The notes beneath the pieces are model-generated. The model did not search any database and was not told where the DNA came from. It saw only the letters and a list, made by a program, of their open reading frames with translations. A program made the position numbers and the translations under genes. From Anaeramoeba flamelloides (taxonomy: Eukaryota > Metamonada > Anaeramoebidae), in assembly GCA_027625915.1 (NCBI GenBank), contig JANTQA010000060.1, positions 3,968,001-4,032,000 on the forward strand: a stretch of 64,000 nt of DNA, read 5' to 3'. This document shows positions 1-11,784 of this stretch, piece after piece (within the stretch, counting starts at the first letter, position 1; every line of letters starts with the position of its first letter).

Positions 1-392
1 ATAAAAGAACCAGATCAATCGGATTGCAACAATATATAAACAAGAAATTGGGTTCTTTAAATATATTTTAAAAAAGAATTATGAAGATATTGAAAGATTA
101 AAATATAATTTTTTGACAAAAAAATGATAAAAAAATTTTATTTTTTGAATTTATATAAAAAAATAATTTAATTTCAGAAATTTTGTAAATATGACCAAAT
201 TTTTGAAACAAAAGTATTTACTATTATTGAGCAATTTCGGTTAATCAAAGATCTAACCTCAAAAGTTAATTTAACCCCAAACCAAGAATCTATGTGTCTT
301 CCTATCTTCAAATATCCAAGTCTGAAAAAAAAAAAAAAAGTTAAATTTTGCAATGGTTTAAAGGTTGTCAACACGGGTTATATACGCCACTG
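1..392 (-). mobile_element. Family E TA-flanked inverted-repeat element, copy E1 (cut by window edge)
   Basis: The segment aligns in reverse to 41410-41883 over its whole length. Its outer end reads CGCCACTG followed by TA (393-394), the mirror of the CAGTGGTG end of the other copy. The far end lies outside the window. Both copies carry the same open frame of about 37 to 45 codons (here about 177-325, minus strand) behind a pyrimidine run ending in CAG, so it looks like a terminal exon riding on the element. The TA target and CAGT ends suggest a Tc1/mariner-type non-autonomous element; that class is inferred from the ends only. Confidence 0.7.
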
Positions 393-1380
393 TAGTTTTT
401 GGATCCACTTTTGACTCTCTTAAGGACTGTTACCTTAAGTCAAAAAATTTGATATAATAAAACCTAATAGAATCTCAAGGTATTCGAAAAATATAACTTA
501 CAAATTCAAATAAATTTTTGAAAAATTTTTTACTTTGATTTGAATAAAGACTCTGATTGGTTTTGGGTGTGTACAAACTTTGTAAAATTTGTTGTTTTTC
601 GAAATACTCTTTGTAAAGAACTGTTTTGAAAATTGGGTTATCAAAATTTAAAAAATGGGAATTGAAATGAAAAATTTTTTATACATTTTTTGAATTTATC
701 AGTAGTATTGATTCAACCCACAGTATTTTGAGTTCTACTGTAGTGAATTGTTTCTTCACCAAACTTTGACAAATATTCAGTCCAATTTACTGTGATATTC
801 CGAGAACAAATGAGTCGACTTCGAGTTTTTTATCAATTCTTAAATAATGATCCAATTTTGAAAAAAAAATATATATATATTTGATTTCATTATCCCAAAT
901 ACTAGAATTATAATTAGAAAAATGCCAGATCTATCAGTTCTTCAAAATATTATATAAAGGGGTTTTATTGTAAAAAAAATCCCATTCCACAATCTCAAAA
1001 AACATCCAATAATAAGTTTACTTAGATATCTGAAATAATTCTTTTTTAAATACTAATTCCATTTCAAGGTAGAATTCCCTTTGAGTCTTTTGTTTCACTC
1101 TATTTCATTTTTTAAATTTATTTATCAAATTAAAAACTTTTTAAAAATCAAAAGTAATATTTGACAAATAAAAAAATCCAAAAGAAACGAAATTTTCAAA
1201 TAGATACAATAAAAATGATCTTCAAAACTCACACCCAACAACAACTATGACACACACCTCTTTAAATATTGCTTTAGCTTTGAAATATTTCCGAGATAAG
1301 AGGAATTATTACCCAATGAAGAAATACTAAAAATTGTAAAATTGCAGTAGAAAATTTTGAGGTTAAAAAAACTTTCCATA
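393..1380. other. Gene-free AT-rich stretch
   Basis: No open frame or exon-like block is supportable here. It holds T- and A-runs and diffuse AT-rich sequence between elements E1 and H1. Confidence 0.5.
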
Positions 1381-2424
1381 TAGTTTGTTCAATAACCCGT
1401 GTCGTCGTCCCTTTTTGTGTTTTTAAAAATTATTAGTGTTTTTTTTTGAAATAACTGTTGTTTTTTTTTTTTTAAATGTTTTTTTTTTTTTTTTAACTGT
1501 GGTTTTATGTTTTTATTTTGTGTTTTAGAAAAAATATAGTTCCGTTTAACCTTGCTTTCATATCAAACAATATGTACAATATTTCATTTTATCGAAATGT
1601 TTTTCTACAACCTTCAATTCCAGTCTCCTCATAAAAGAGATCTTATTCAACAAAATTTGAACAAACCAATACAAAATCAACAATAACCATATCTTTCAAT
1701 TTGATTAATAACAAAAATAAACACTAAAAAGGATAAAACCAGTTTCTTAAAAACTTTTTGACTGATAACTCGACACTATCAAAAAAATGAGATATAAATT
1801 TTTCAAAGTTTTTTGAAAATTGAAAAAGAAAAGAAAAAAAATTCATTTCAATTTACTTTTTTCCTCAAGTCAATCGTCTTCAAATCATATCTTGTAATTG
1901 TTTGACTTTATTTATTTGTTTACATTCTTTTTTTTCATTTATTGGATGAGATATGAATCCTCAATAAAGAATATTTCATATTGAATCAAAAATTTAATTA
2001 GCAAATATTTTGTTCTTATTAAAATTCTACAAGAACATTACCAATGACCAAATTATTTATAAATCAATTCATAACAACAATTTTCTTAATGAGAGGAAAT
2101 TAAGTCACTAAAAAGCTCAATTTTCATTGCCTATGACAAGATCTTTCAATTTTTCATTCAATTAGAAGATAAAATATTTCTTTGATACTTTGAAAAAAAA
2201 TTTCTTTTATGACTTCGAGAAGGACAATATTATTAACAAGACAGACTTTTCTACTAAAAACAAAGACACTCTTGATAACTTTTCATTTCAACAACAATTA
2301 AAAATAAGTAAACAATAATAAAAAAGTCGGAAAACAACACTTAAAAACACTTTTTTAAAAAAACCACAATAAAGGTCGAAAAAAAAATATTTATTGAACT
2401 TGACACGGGTTATTGAACAAACTG
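1381..2424. mobile_element. Family H inverted-repeat element, copy H1
   Basis: The ends are mirror images: TAGTTTGTTCAATAACCCG at the left and CGGGTTATTGAACAAACTG at the right, each bordered by TA. The interior has T-runs near the left and A-runs near the right and no coding capacity. The interior from about 1540 to 2340 aligns to 52440-53220, and its right half also aligns to about 51955-52414, so the family has at least three copies here. A TA target and terminal repeats of about 20 bp fit a non-autonomous Tc1/mariner-like element. Confidence 0.75.
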
Positions 2425-2426
2425 TA

Positions 2427-3428
2427 CTTTAGTGATCAGAACTTTAAAAAGAAGAAACTCACACAACCATTCCTTTCTTTATAAAAATAACAAATTAATT
2501 CCAAATAGAGGAAAAATAAACTACAAATTTTTAATCGAGGTCGTTTCAATGAAAATTTTAATTTCAAGTTCTCAAATATTTTACATTATTAGTAATTAGC
2601 AAAACCAAAACACCTTAAAGTTTACAATCCCTGAAATTTGAAAGAAGATTATCTTGTGTCGTTTGTTACCACTTATTAATTTGGTTCTTAGCTGATCGAT
2701 CTTGAACTTGGTATGGATTGTAAACCTTAATAAAAACAATTAGAAATTGTGTTTCGAGAGATTGAATTAAACTTCCTTCTTGATCTTTGAGACAAACTTC
2801 TAATTTTGATGTTAATTTGAATTTAACAGTATTTGTTTGTTGGGTTGTTTTTTCAAGAATTAAAATTTTTGAAAATAAAAAAAATTACGTATTTAATCAT
2901 CAAACAACAACAAAAGAATACTTTGCAAATAGAAATGCAAACAAATTTATGGTACAGTTTGTTTCATTTTTGATCTTGAAATGATTTTAAATGATAAAAA
3001 TTGTGAAATAAGGAAAGCATTTGGCGAAGCGTTTATTCAAAGTCATTTAAAAAAAATTAGGAAAACCATTTGTTGTGTATATATTTTTTTGAAAACCAAG
3101 AGAAGATTCTAAAAGTAAATAAAGTAAAAAAGTCAAAAGAAAAAGAAAAAGATTAAAAAAAAATTCAAAAGAAAAAAAGGAAAAAAAAACTGCCAGATTC
3201 GTTGATTTAAAAAGATAAGTGTCCAGAGTTGTTTCTAATCTTTGTTAAACTTTAGTTTTAAAATTGGCTTTTTAAAATATCTAATAGAATTTTTTATTTA
3301 TTTATTTTTTTTTTTTTTTTTTACTTTCAAAATGGATGCATTTTGGTTTGTGTAAAAAAAAGAACTTTTTTTTAGTTAATTCAAAACAAAAAAAAAAAAA
3401 ATAAGAATAAAAATTCGAGTGAGTATCT
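2427..3428. other. Gene-free stretch 3' of eIF1A
   Basis: AT-rich DNA with a small imperfect hairpin (TTAAAGTTTACAATCC near 2617 against GGATTGTAAACCTTAA near 2714) and A-rich runs from 3120 to 3195. No gene is supportable. The eIF1A 3' UTR and poly(A) site should lie at its right end. Confidence 0.5.
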
Positions 3429-4196
3429 CTAGATCTTGTTAATATCAATCTCTTCAGAATCTGAAGAGGATTTTTCGTTTTCGTTTTCTTCACCTGAAGA
3501 TTTTTGGAAAGAAAATCCTTTATTTTTTTTGACTGGAATTTCACCTTTTTGTTTAAGTTCACGGACTTCGTCGTCTGTGTATTTCACCAGGACATCGGAT
3601 TTTGTTGGTTGGTATTCTCTTACTTCAACAAGGACATAGTCACCAACACCCATCCATACACGTCTTCTAAGTTTTCCTATTTTTGCAAAGAAACAGATTT
3701 GTAATAAAAAAAAAAAAAAAAAACAAATTAATAAAAGCAAAAAAAAATTAAAAGATTTTCGAAGGAAAAAAGGTTTTTTTTGTCAAGAATTAAAAAAAAA
3801 AAAAAAAAAAGTGTTTTCAAAAATTGAAAATATTGGAACAAGAAAACATTTTACTGGATTCTGTTGTTAACTTTTTCTTTTTTTTAAAACAAGGAAGATC
3901 AATGAACGTTTAATGTTCCTTCACTTTTTTTTTTTTTTTTTTTTTTTTTTTAGCATGGAAAAACCTTTGTTACTTTTAAAAAGAATCAAGAAAAATCAAG
4001 AAGAAAAATTACCTCTAATATGTGCTTCACGTGTGATACCATCAAAACAGTTTACTTTTAATCTACAATCACCAAGGACTTTTTCAATGATTGCATAGAC
4101 TTGTCCTTCTCCAGCTTCAACTAATTGTCTTTTTCTTACAAAGTTTTTCTTTCCACGTTGTCTCTTTTTACCACCTTTGCCTCTTCTGTTTGACAT
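3429..4196 (-). CDS. eIF1A: Translation initiation factor eIF1A
   Basis: eIF1A binds the A site of the 40S subunit and, with eIF1, supports scanning and start-codon selection in the cytosol. Two exons join as 4196..4013 and 3676..3429. The intron (336 bp) starts GTAATT and ends ATAG and splits a Gly codon inside the family motif HIRGKLRRRVW. The product is 143 residues, close to the usual 144 or so. In order it has a basic N-tail with RGKGGKKRQRGKK, an OB-fold core (VYAIIEKVLGDCRLKVNCFDG, read as two adjoining pieces around residues 33-53), the segment DYVLVEVREYQPTKSDVLVKY, and an acidic Ser/Glu-rich C-tail ending in IDINKI, like the DIDDI tail of the family. The start is the MSNRRGKGG methionine; the in-frame upstream extension is AT-rich and unlike the family. 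The intron holds a long A/T homopolymer. No operon context applies. Confidence 0.95.
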
Positions 4197-5000
4197 AATA
4201 TAATAAATTAGTTTAAAATTTAAACAATAAAAAAAATGATTCAAATTCTTCTGTTTTGCGAGTTTAAAGTGAAAATGAATAATTCAGAAAAGTTGTGTTT
4301 TTCTAAAAAGATTCGGATCATTATTAGGTCTGTGATCCAGAAAATTTTTAGATATTTTTTGATATGATCCAAAATAAAAAGAATAACAAAGTATTTGATG
4401 AAGATTCTTCGAAACCTGTTTAAACCTAATAATGCTCAAAAAAAAATTCTTAGTTGTTACAAATCTTTTAAGGGAATTGTAACTCTAAATTATTTTTAAT
4501 CTCAAAGGTAATAGGGATATGGTTTACACAAGAATACCATTAAAAGGGCTCAAAAAACTTCTTTTATCAGTTTTAAAGAATTGATTTATCTGTTTTAAAA
4601 AAAAAGTTCATTTTTCATTATCAAATTTTCAGTTAAAAAGATTCTTAGATTTTTTGTGGGTATTTTAGGATCAAACCAGCTTTTGAACATTTTCAAAAAA
4701 GTTTGATTTTGAAGAAATTTTCAGTTTTAAGGAATTTTTGAAAGTCGACTCAAACCAATAACATTGAAACTTTAAATCTTATTTTAAAAATACAAGAAAA
4801 ATAAACCAAATATTGAATGGTTGAAAAGCAGAATAAATTGATCCTTTATTATTTTCAGAAATATTTAAATAAATTTCTTGATAATTTGAAGATTATGCAT
4901 TATTATTATTTAAATACCAAAGCTATAAACAAAAAATTAATAGTATTAAAATCAGTTATTTGATAATATAAAGTGCAAATATGAAATATTGTTTCAAATA
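4197..5000. other. Upstream region of eIF1A, gene-free
   Basis: This AT-rich 5' flank presumably includes the promoter and 5' UTR of the minus-strand eIF1A gene. No recognisable control motif could be defended. Confidence 0.45.
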
Positions 5001-5306
5001 GAGTTTTTTCAATTTTAGAGATAAATAACAAGTTCTATACATTTATCCAAATTTTGGTAATAGTAAACGAAACTTCCTTTTATCATTAGAGCTTGAACTG
5101 ATTTTCAGTATATAATCGTTTGATTGATAGCAATCTTTCAATTTTAAAAAAAAAAAAAATTATAAAATTGAAGGTTGGTATTCACAAACGATTATATACT
5201 GAAAATCAGTTCAAGCTCTAATGATAAAAGGAAGTTTCGTTTACTATTACCAAAATTTGGATAAATGTATAGAACTTGTTATTTATCTCTAAAATTGAAA
5301 AAACTC
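5001..5306. repeat. Long perfect inverted repeat (122-bp arms)
   Basis: Positions 5001-5122 and 5185-5306 are exact reverse complements by eye over 122 bases, with a spacer of about 62 bases (A-rich, itself partly self-complementary). The right arm runs on into a TTG-start frame that is only a shadow. No second copy was found in the window and no clear target duplication is visible, so it may be a foldback transposon or a recent palindromic duplication. Confidence 0.9.
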
Positions 5307-5878
5307 AATTTTTTATAACATCTCATATTTACACTTTTGTACTTTTTACAAGATTTTTACACTTTTTTATTCCTTTCTTTTCTTGTCATTGTTTTAAAAT
5401 AAATTATTTTTTATTTTTATTTTTATTTTTTCAAGAAAAAATATCATCTGAGATATAATGTAGGTGTAATTAAAACTAATATAGAAAAAAAATCGAAATA
5501 CAATATAGAATTTCAGGTAATTGTTGTGAACCACCTTTTAATATTAAAAATAAATAAATAAATATTTTACTTTTTTCATTTATAAAATATAAATTTCAGA
5601 ATAATTCGATATAATTTCTTATTTAGCAATTAAAAGAAAAGCATAATTTAGATTAGTAAAAAGTGATGAATTTCTATTTAATGTGTTTTTTTTTTTTGAC
5701 TAAATTTATGATTTTTCCAAAACTAAATTCCCTTTCAAAATCATTGGCACATTAAAAATCAAATTTAAAAGTAAATGTTTTTACTAATTGAAGTTATCTA
5801 TTATAATATAAAAAGATCGATTTTAATAAGCAGTTATATACTCAAGAGATATTTATTTTTTGTCTAAAAACAAAAATA

Positions 5879-6073
5879 CAGTCAGTTCCACTTTTAGGGC
5901 ACAAACTTTCAACGAAATTTAAGACACAAAAAAATCTCAAATTAAGGAACAAAATTTGTTATATTTTTTTTACAATTTATTTTACTAGAATCTGAATTTT
6001 GTGCCTTAATTTGAGATTTTTTTTGAGACTTGTTTTTCGTTGAAAGTTTGTGCCCTAAAAGTGGAACTTCCTG
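5879..6073. mobile_element. Family A MITE, copy A1 (Tc1/mariner-like ends)
   Basis: A 195-bp near-palindrome starting CAGTCAGTTCCACTTTTAGG and ending with its mirror, flanked on both sides by TA (5877-5878 and 6074-6075). The arms contain GGCACAAACTTTCAACG and a second pair around TCTCAAATTAAGG. Two more copies lie at 11952-12148 and 12582-12777. There is no coding capacity. Confidence 0.9.
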
Positions 6074-9056
6074 TATCAAAAAAAAAGTTAAAAAAATTGG
6101 GTTATTTATCTTGAAAGAAGCATTACATAAAAAATAGAAATTTTAAAAAATTAGTAAAACCCATTTATCGATTCTCCTTTCATTTGAATAACTAAATATA
6201 ATCTCTTTTTCAGATTTGAAAACAATTTTTCCATTAATTCATCTGTTACTTCTTTCCAATTTTTCATTTTCATTTTCCATTTTAAGAAAACACTGTCGAA
6301 AAAATAAAATAGAGAAATAATTATTTATTTGCAAACTTTTCATTGTGAGGGGAAAAACTTCAAAACCATATAAAGGCAATTCAAAATTCAAATGTAACAT
6401 GGACCCTTTATTATGAAATTGAGTATTATAACTTTTCACCCCCCCCCCCCAGGATGAAGATCCCCCCTTTCAAAAAAATTGGAGTTTATAATATCAAAAA
6501 ATCCCATTTAATAACCAGATAAAAATGTTGGGGGAAGAAACAGAAATTAGAAAATTTTAAATAATATTCAGAAATCGAAAAAATCAAAAACCTCAAAACA
6601 TTTTTATTTTTTCATCAAATTGTTTATTTTTTTTACTGTTTGAAACTCCAAGTTTTTCAACTAATAACCTCTACATTGTCGGAACACCTAACATTTGTTT
6701 CCTTAATTAGAAAAATCATAAATTTAATAAAAAAATAATAAAATATTAAGTTATCATTATTTTTACAGGTTTTACAGAAAAAATTATCAAAATACATAAA
6801 TGAAAAGAAGAAAAATAAGGAAATAATTAGATAATAAAATAATTATATTATTCCTCTTACTCAAATAAACAATTAACACTATTTTCGGGGATTTGGGAAC
6901 TTAAAAGAATTGCTGTGAAATAAAAAATTATATCCAATTCTTTTTAATACTGAACACTGGAACAAACTTTTTATTTAATTGGTGAAATAAAACGAATATT
7001 TTAAAATTTATAAAAAACAGCATCAGTTTTTCATAGTATTGTGTTTATTTATAATAATAATATATCCCCGAATTAACTCCAAACAACAAAAAAAAAAAAA
7101 AAAAATAAAAACGAATTTAGTTTATTTTTTAATTATTTTTTTTTTTCATTAAAAAATTAATGTAAATCCCAATTCAAAATTTTTAAAACACCAAAATTCG
7201 ATTTTTGAAAAAAAAAAAACTTATTTAACCAATTCAAGAAGATTTATTAAATTAGATCCATTCATTAATTGAAATGTTAACACTTGTTTATAAATTACAA
7301 TACACACAAAACAATAAATAAATAATTATCAATATAAATAAATCATGGATGTGTTAAAAATTTTGGAGAGAGCAAAAAAAAAAAATACAATAGTAAATTT
7401 GTTTAAATTCTATTAGGAATATTGATCGATCAAAAGTTAGATACTACCAACTAATTTTATTTGAGTTCTTCTTTTTTGAACAACTCAACTTTAACATAAT
7501 ATCAATCGTTAAAAAAAATTTTGATCAAACGAAAAAAATTACGTAATTCAAAAAATGAAATGAAAACAAAAACTAAAAGATGAAAAAATGATTTTCATTA
7601 TTTAGCAAAAATCAAAATTATCTCCATTTTCAATGAAATTGTATTATTGTGATTGTTTGGAACGTTTTAACTGCGTGGAAAATTTTGAATTTTAGTTTAT
7701 TTTCAAAATAAAAATAAGAATTAAAAAAAAAAAAAGTAGTTTACTTTTCCAATATTCAAAAGAATTGAATCAATATATTTCTATATATATCACGAATTAT
7801 TTTGAATTCTGTAAAACTACTGTTAAACTTTCTTGATTTTTCTACTTATTTGTAAAAAATCAATAGATTTTCCAAAAAAACAAGATAACAAAAAATAAAA
7901 TTTTCTAGCTGTTTTTTAATTCAAAAAAAAATTGAGTAAAATATTTGGGTTTGTTCAATTATTTTAAATTATTGAAAAGCTAACAACAGTTTTTTTTTTT
8001 TCATTGAAAAAAATTGAGTAAAATCAGAGATTTTTCTCTATTCTTTCAAATCCCGGAAAACCTAGACACTTGATGGCACTCTACGACACCCCCAGACACC
8101 ACCATAATCCGCATATGCGGCAAAAATCGGTTAGAAATATAATCATTAATAAAGAAAAATTCCATAATCTATGAATAATAATTGCTAGTCCGCGATTCAA
8201 AGAGTTTGGCATTGAGTGCTGATATTAATATAATAAAATATTTGATTAATCTCTTTTTTCAGTTTTGAATAATAATTTTTATCAGAAGTGGAATGTTCAT
8301 TTGTTTTTTTTTATTTAAATAATTATTAATCAATAGAATCATTATAATTATCAATCTTCAGAAAGTTTTAATACACCTTAATAATTTAATTAACTATTAA
8401 AAATTTTAACCAGACCTTAATCACATAATTAATATCTAATTCACGGATATAAATTTTTAATAATGTTTATCAATATTAAAAATAAAATACATCTTGAAAT
8501 TCATTTTTATTTTTAAATGAATATCTAAATAAAAATATTCTAAAATAAATGAAATTGAGAAAATTTGATTGCAGAAAAATATATTTTTTTGACGAAGAAC
8601 TTCCCTTTGTTTAAAAATATTACTATTTATGTTAAATAGGGCCCCACAAAAGAAACCCATTTCATATAGAAAAAAAAAAATATTAAACTAATTGTATCCC
8701 TTAAAAAAAAAACTAGTAAATAATTTTTTTTTTTTTTAATATTATATTTTATAACAAGTTAATAATATTATTATTGTTATCTTTTAAGGATGTTTAACGA
8801 AAATAAATCTAATTTAAATATGTATAAGCAATTTTTGGAAATAACCATTCAAAAAAATTATTTTAAATATATTCCTAAAAACAACTAATAAATTTTCTAA
8901 TTTTACATTTTAATTTCAATTATTTGGATTTTAAATTAGAAAAATAAATCAATGTCTTCTCTAATTTCAATGTGTATTGAAAATCTTGTATTTATCCTTT
9001 TATTATTATTATTATTATTATTTTTTCAATAAATTTTTCGTTAGTAATACATGCTA
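6074..9056. other. Gene-free AT-rich stretch with a few odd patches
   Basis: No gene is supportable. Landmarks are a run of about eleven C residues near 6440, a C/G-richer patch at 8053-8130 that includes CCGCATATGCGG, and a TTA trinucleotide tract around 9000-9025. Short open frames here are lysine/asparagine or phenylalanine-rich products of base composition. Confidence 0.5.
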
Positions 9057-10187
9057 TTATTTTTTTTGTTTTTTTCTCATTAGAAATCTTTTTTTTGCTT
9101 CCTCGATTCTTCTTCTTCTTTCTTCTTCCTTTTTTTTAATTGGATCAATTGGATCAATTGGATCACTTCCCCCCCCAACTGAATTGTTTTTCGTTATTTC
9201 ATTTGGATTAGTAATTGGGTTTAATTGATTTTTCTTTTCAACAATTATGTTGCTTTCCATTTTATTATTATTTGATTTTGATTCTTCTTTTTCCGAATTT
9301 GATTCAGAACCTGAACCTGAGCTTGAGCCTGAACCTGAACCCGAACCCGAGCTGGAACTTGAGTCAGAATACGAACTTGATCCCGAACCAGATCCTGAAC
9401 TGGTACCTGAATTTTCTATTTTAGGCACTGAAGAAAGGTTTGTGTTTTTTTTTGGAAAATTCTCTATAAAGGCTTCCATACTAATTTCTGGCTGTTGGTT
9501 TTCACTTTCATTTTGAGTTTCATCGTTACTATTTTTAATGTTTTTGTTTTTCTCAAGAAATTTTTTATAGCTATTTGTAATAAAGCTATCTGTCTTGCCA
9601 TAAATTTTCTCTTCTTTTTTTTTATCCAATTCCTTTTTAGCCTCTTGTCTTATCATTCTTTCTTTTTGTCTTCTTTTTGCTTTGTTCATTAATTTGTCAA
9701 TGAATTTTGGCTTGCCTTTAATTCTTGAATGGGTATAAACCGGCTTGTTTTTCTCATTCACGCTATCGTTTTCTTTTGTTTCCATTAATTCCTTTTGAAT
9801 TTCTTGGTACCTTCTTCGTCTTTGTTCTTCTTCCATCTCCGTTACCCTTGTATCGAGGTCATAATTTTCTTGGTTTTGGTTTTTTTTTTCATACCTTCTT
9901 CGTATTAGCTTCTGTTCTTCAAAGAGCTCTTTGTTAAATTGTTTTCGATCATCAATTTTGGTTTTCTTTTTTTTATCTTTGCCATTTTTATTTGTTTTGA
10001 TTGGTGGTGTTTCTGTTTCAAAAGTTTTAAGGATGCTTTCTGTTAAAACAGTGGTGATTTTTTGTTTTTTGCTTTGTTTTGTGTTCTTTGTTTTTTTTGG
10101 TTTTGCTTGTTGGAAGATCGACGCAACTTGGCGACGCTTTCGTGTTTTTTTTTTTTTTGCCTTCCCAAGAGAAAAGGATATTGACAT
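9057..10187 (-). CDS. NSRP1-like nuclear speckle splicing regulatory protein
   Basis: Single-exon frame of 376 residues starting at an ATG with MSISFSLGKAKKKK. Residues 1-80 are strongly basic. A Glu/Arg-rich helical region covers about 85-140. The part most like the NSRP1 (CCDC55) core is 159-213: KPKFIDKLMNKAKRRQKER, then a K/E helix, then KTDSFITNSYKKFLE, which parallels the KPKYIHNLL and DKEAFVTSAYKKKLQE blocks of animal NSRP1. Residues 261-297 are a Ser/Gly repeat (SGSGSGS), and the tail (about 352-376) is a charged helix ending RFLMRKKQKK. Family members act in nuclear speckles on splice-site choice. The low-complexity parts cannot be aligned, so the name rests on the core blocks and overall layout. 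Confidence 0.72.
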   Translation of the reverse strand: MSISFSLGKAKKKKTRKRRQVASIFQQAKPKKTKNTKQSKKQKITTVLTESILKTFETETPPIKTNKNGKDKKKKTKIDDRKQFNKELFEEQKLIRRRYEKKNQNQENYDLDTRVTEMEEEQRRRRYQEIQKELMETKENDSVNEKNKPVYTHSRIKGKPKFIDKLMNKAKRRQKERMIRQEAKKELDKKKEEKIYGKTDSFITNSYKKFLEKNKNIKNSNDETQNESENQQPEISMEAFIENFPKKNTNLSSVPKIENSGTSSGSGSGSSSYSDSSSSSGSGSGSGSSSGSGSESNSEKEESKSNNNKMESNIIVEKKNQLNPITNPNEITKNNSVGGGSDPIDPIDPIKKKEEERRRRIEEAKKRFLMRKKQKK

Positions 10188-11784
10188 TTAGATAGAAATA
10201 CAATTGAAATACAATTTTAACAGTTTGGCCTTGATTTTTATTGTTTTTAAAACCCGTTTTGGAAGTCAAGAAATAAAGAAAAAATGATTTGGATGATTAT
10301 GAAAACAATCTCTAATTTATGTTTTAGAATTTTTATTATATAAGGGGTTATAAGTTTTAACGACTTGAGAATAAATCTTGCTGTTTTTGTATGTTGAAGG
10401 ATTTTTGTTGTAATAGTGATGGTAACCTACTTTTGAAATAGTTATTTTGGAAATAAATGAAACAATTTTTTGGTTTTTTTTGTGGGTAATTGAATAATTA
10501 TGCTCTATATAAATACTATTTTTGATGGGAACTTTATGGCAAGAGGATATTTACCATAGAACAAAATAAGCCGAAAGAAAAAAATAAAATAACAAAACAA
10601 AATTATTTTAATCAATCCTAAATCGTAACCAATTTAAGTAACCTTAATAATCAATTTTTGTATTGTATATATCAAATCGATAAAGTTGCCCCATTCCTTA
10701 AAACGAAATTATCCTGAAATTTATTAAATATTCTCTGAATAATGCTTTTACTGGGATCATAAAAAAGCCTCTGCCCAAAATCTATAATTCATTTTTCAAA
10801 ATACAATCTGTGCTTTTTTTCTTCTGGATACACTGTATCACCATATAATCCACTACTTAACTATATAAGGTCAAACCAATTTTTAAAGTAAAAAACTTGA
10901 ATTTTTTCGAGTAAATTATTATAATAATTATGGAATTTTTTCAAAATTTTTTGTCAAATTTATTTCAATTTTTATAAAAGTTTTGTTTTTTTTTGGTTAT
11001 AATTATTATCATAAGTTAATTTTATTTTTTGAGAAAAATTTTAGAATTAAATCCTTTGTTTTTAAAAGTTTTTTTTTTTTAATAATAGAATCTATAGAAA
11101 TAAATATCTCATTTACTTATTGTTTATTATACCTTTCATCGATCGACAAATTTATAGATTGATTAAAAATAATTATTTTTTTATATTATTATTCAAGTGA
11201 GATCGCCCAACAAAATTACAACCTGTTTGCCGTTAGTTTTTTTATTTAATTTTTGAAATAAACCGAAAATTTCAAAATTTTTTTTTGTTGATTTCTAAAA
11301 TTAAAATAAACCTAGGCACTTGCCTGAAATCTAAAATTGTATTTACAATTTTTTATCAAAGCTATAATTTTCGATAAAATATTGACTCTTCGGATATCTT
11401 TTCTTTTTTAAAAAGAAAAAAAGTATTATTTCTAAAAAATGGTCAAGAAAAAGTGAAAGAAAGACAAGAAATAGAAAAAAAGTAGGATTTATTGGTAAGG
11501 TTTAAGTGCTCAAGAGCTCTTAACCTGTTAAAGAGAGAATTTTGAAGTGAATAAATTTGTGACTCCTATTTCAAAGAGTAGTCAAGAGAACCTTTTAATT
11601 ACCATCATTAGAAGTATTTTACACTCGATTTAATTTTCTGGAAATAAAAGAGAAATCAAGCATAGTAAAAAATAATAAAAAAAACAAAATAGTTTTTTTT
11701 TTGTGTTTTTTTTTTTTGCCGTTAGTGTTGAGTGGGTTGGTAAATATTTACTTTTATGTCTAAATTTTGTTCAATCGCCACCAT
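10188..11784. other. Gene-free stretch upstream of the NSRP1-like gene
   Basis: AT-rich DNA with no supportable exon. It contains the 5' flank of the minus-strand NSRP1-like gene. AAACCTAGGCACTTGCC near 11312 resembles motifs at 8056, 21097 and 21296 and may be the end of another inverted-repeat family. Confidence 0.45.

Noticed and set aside
174-374. Stand-alone gene at the left edge
   Set aside because: The frame belongs to element E1 and matches the frame in E2, so it is reported as part of the element.
6440-6451. Run of C residues near 6440 and G-runs near 23942 and 58374 as a shared regulatory motif
   Set aside because: Isolated homopolymers with unlike flanks; sequence slippage explains them.
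9215-10269. Plus-strand Phe/Leu-rich frames and a second minus frame over the NSRP1-like gene
   Set aside because: Antisense or shifted reading of the Lys/Glu- and Ser/Gly-rich coding sequence.
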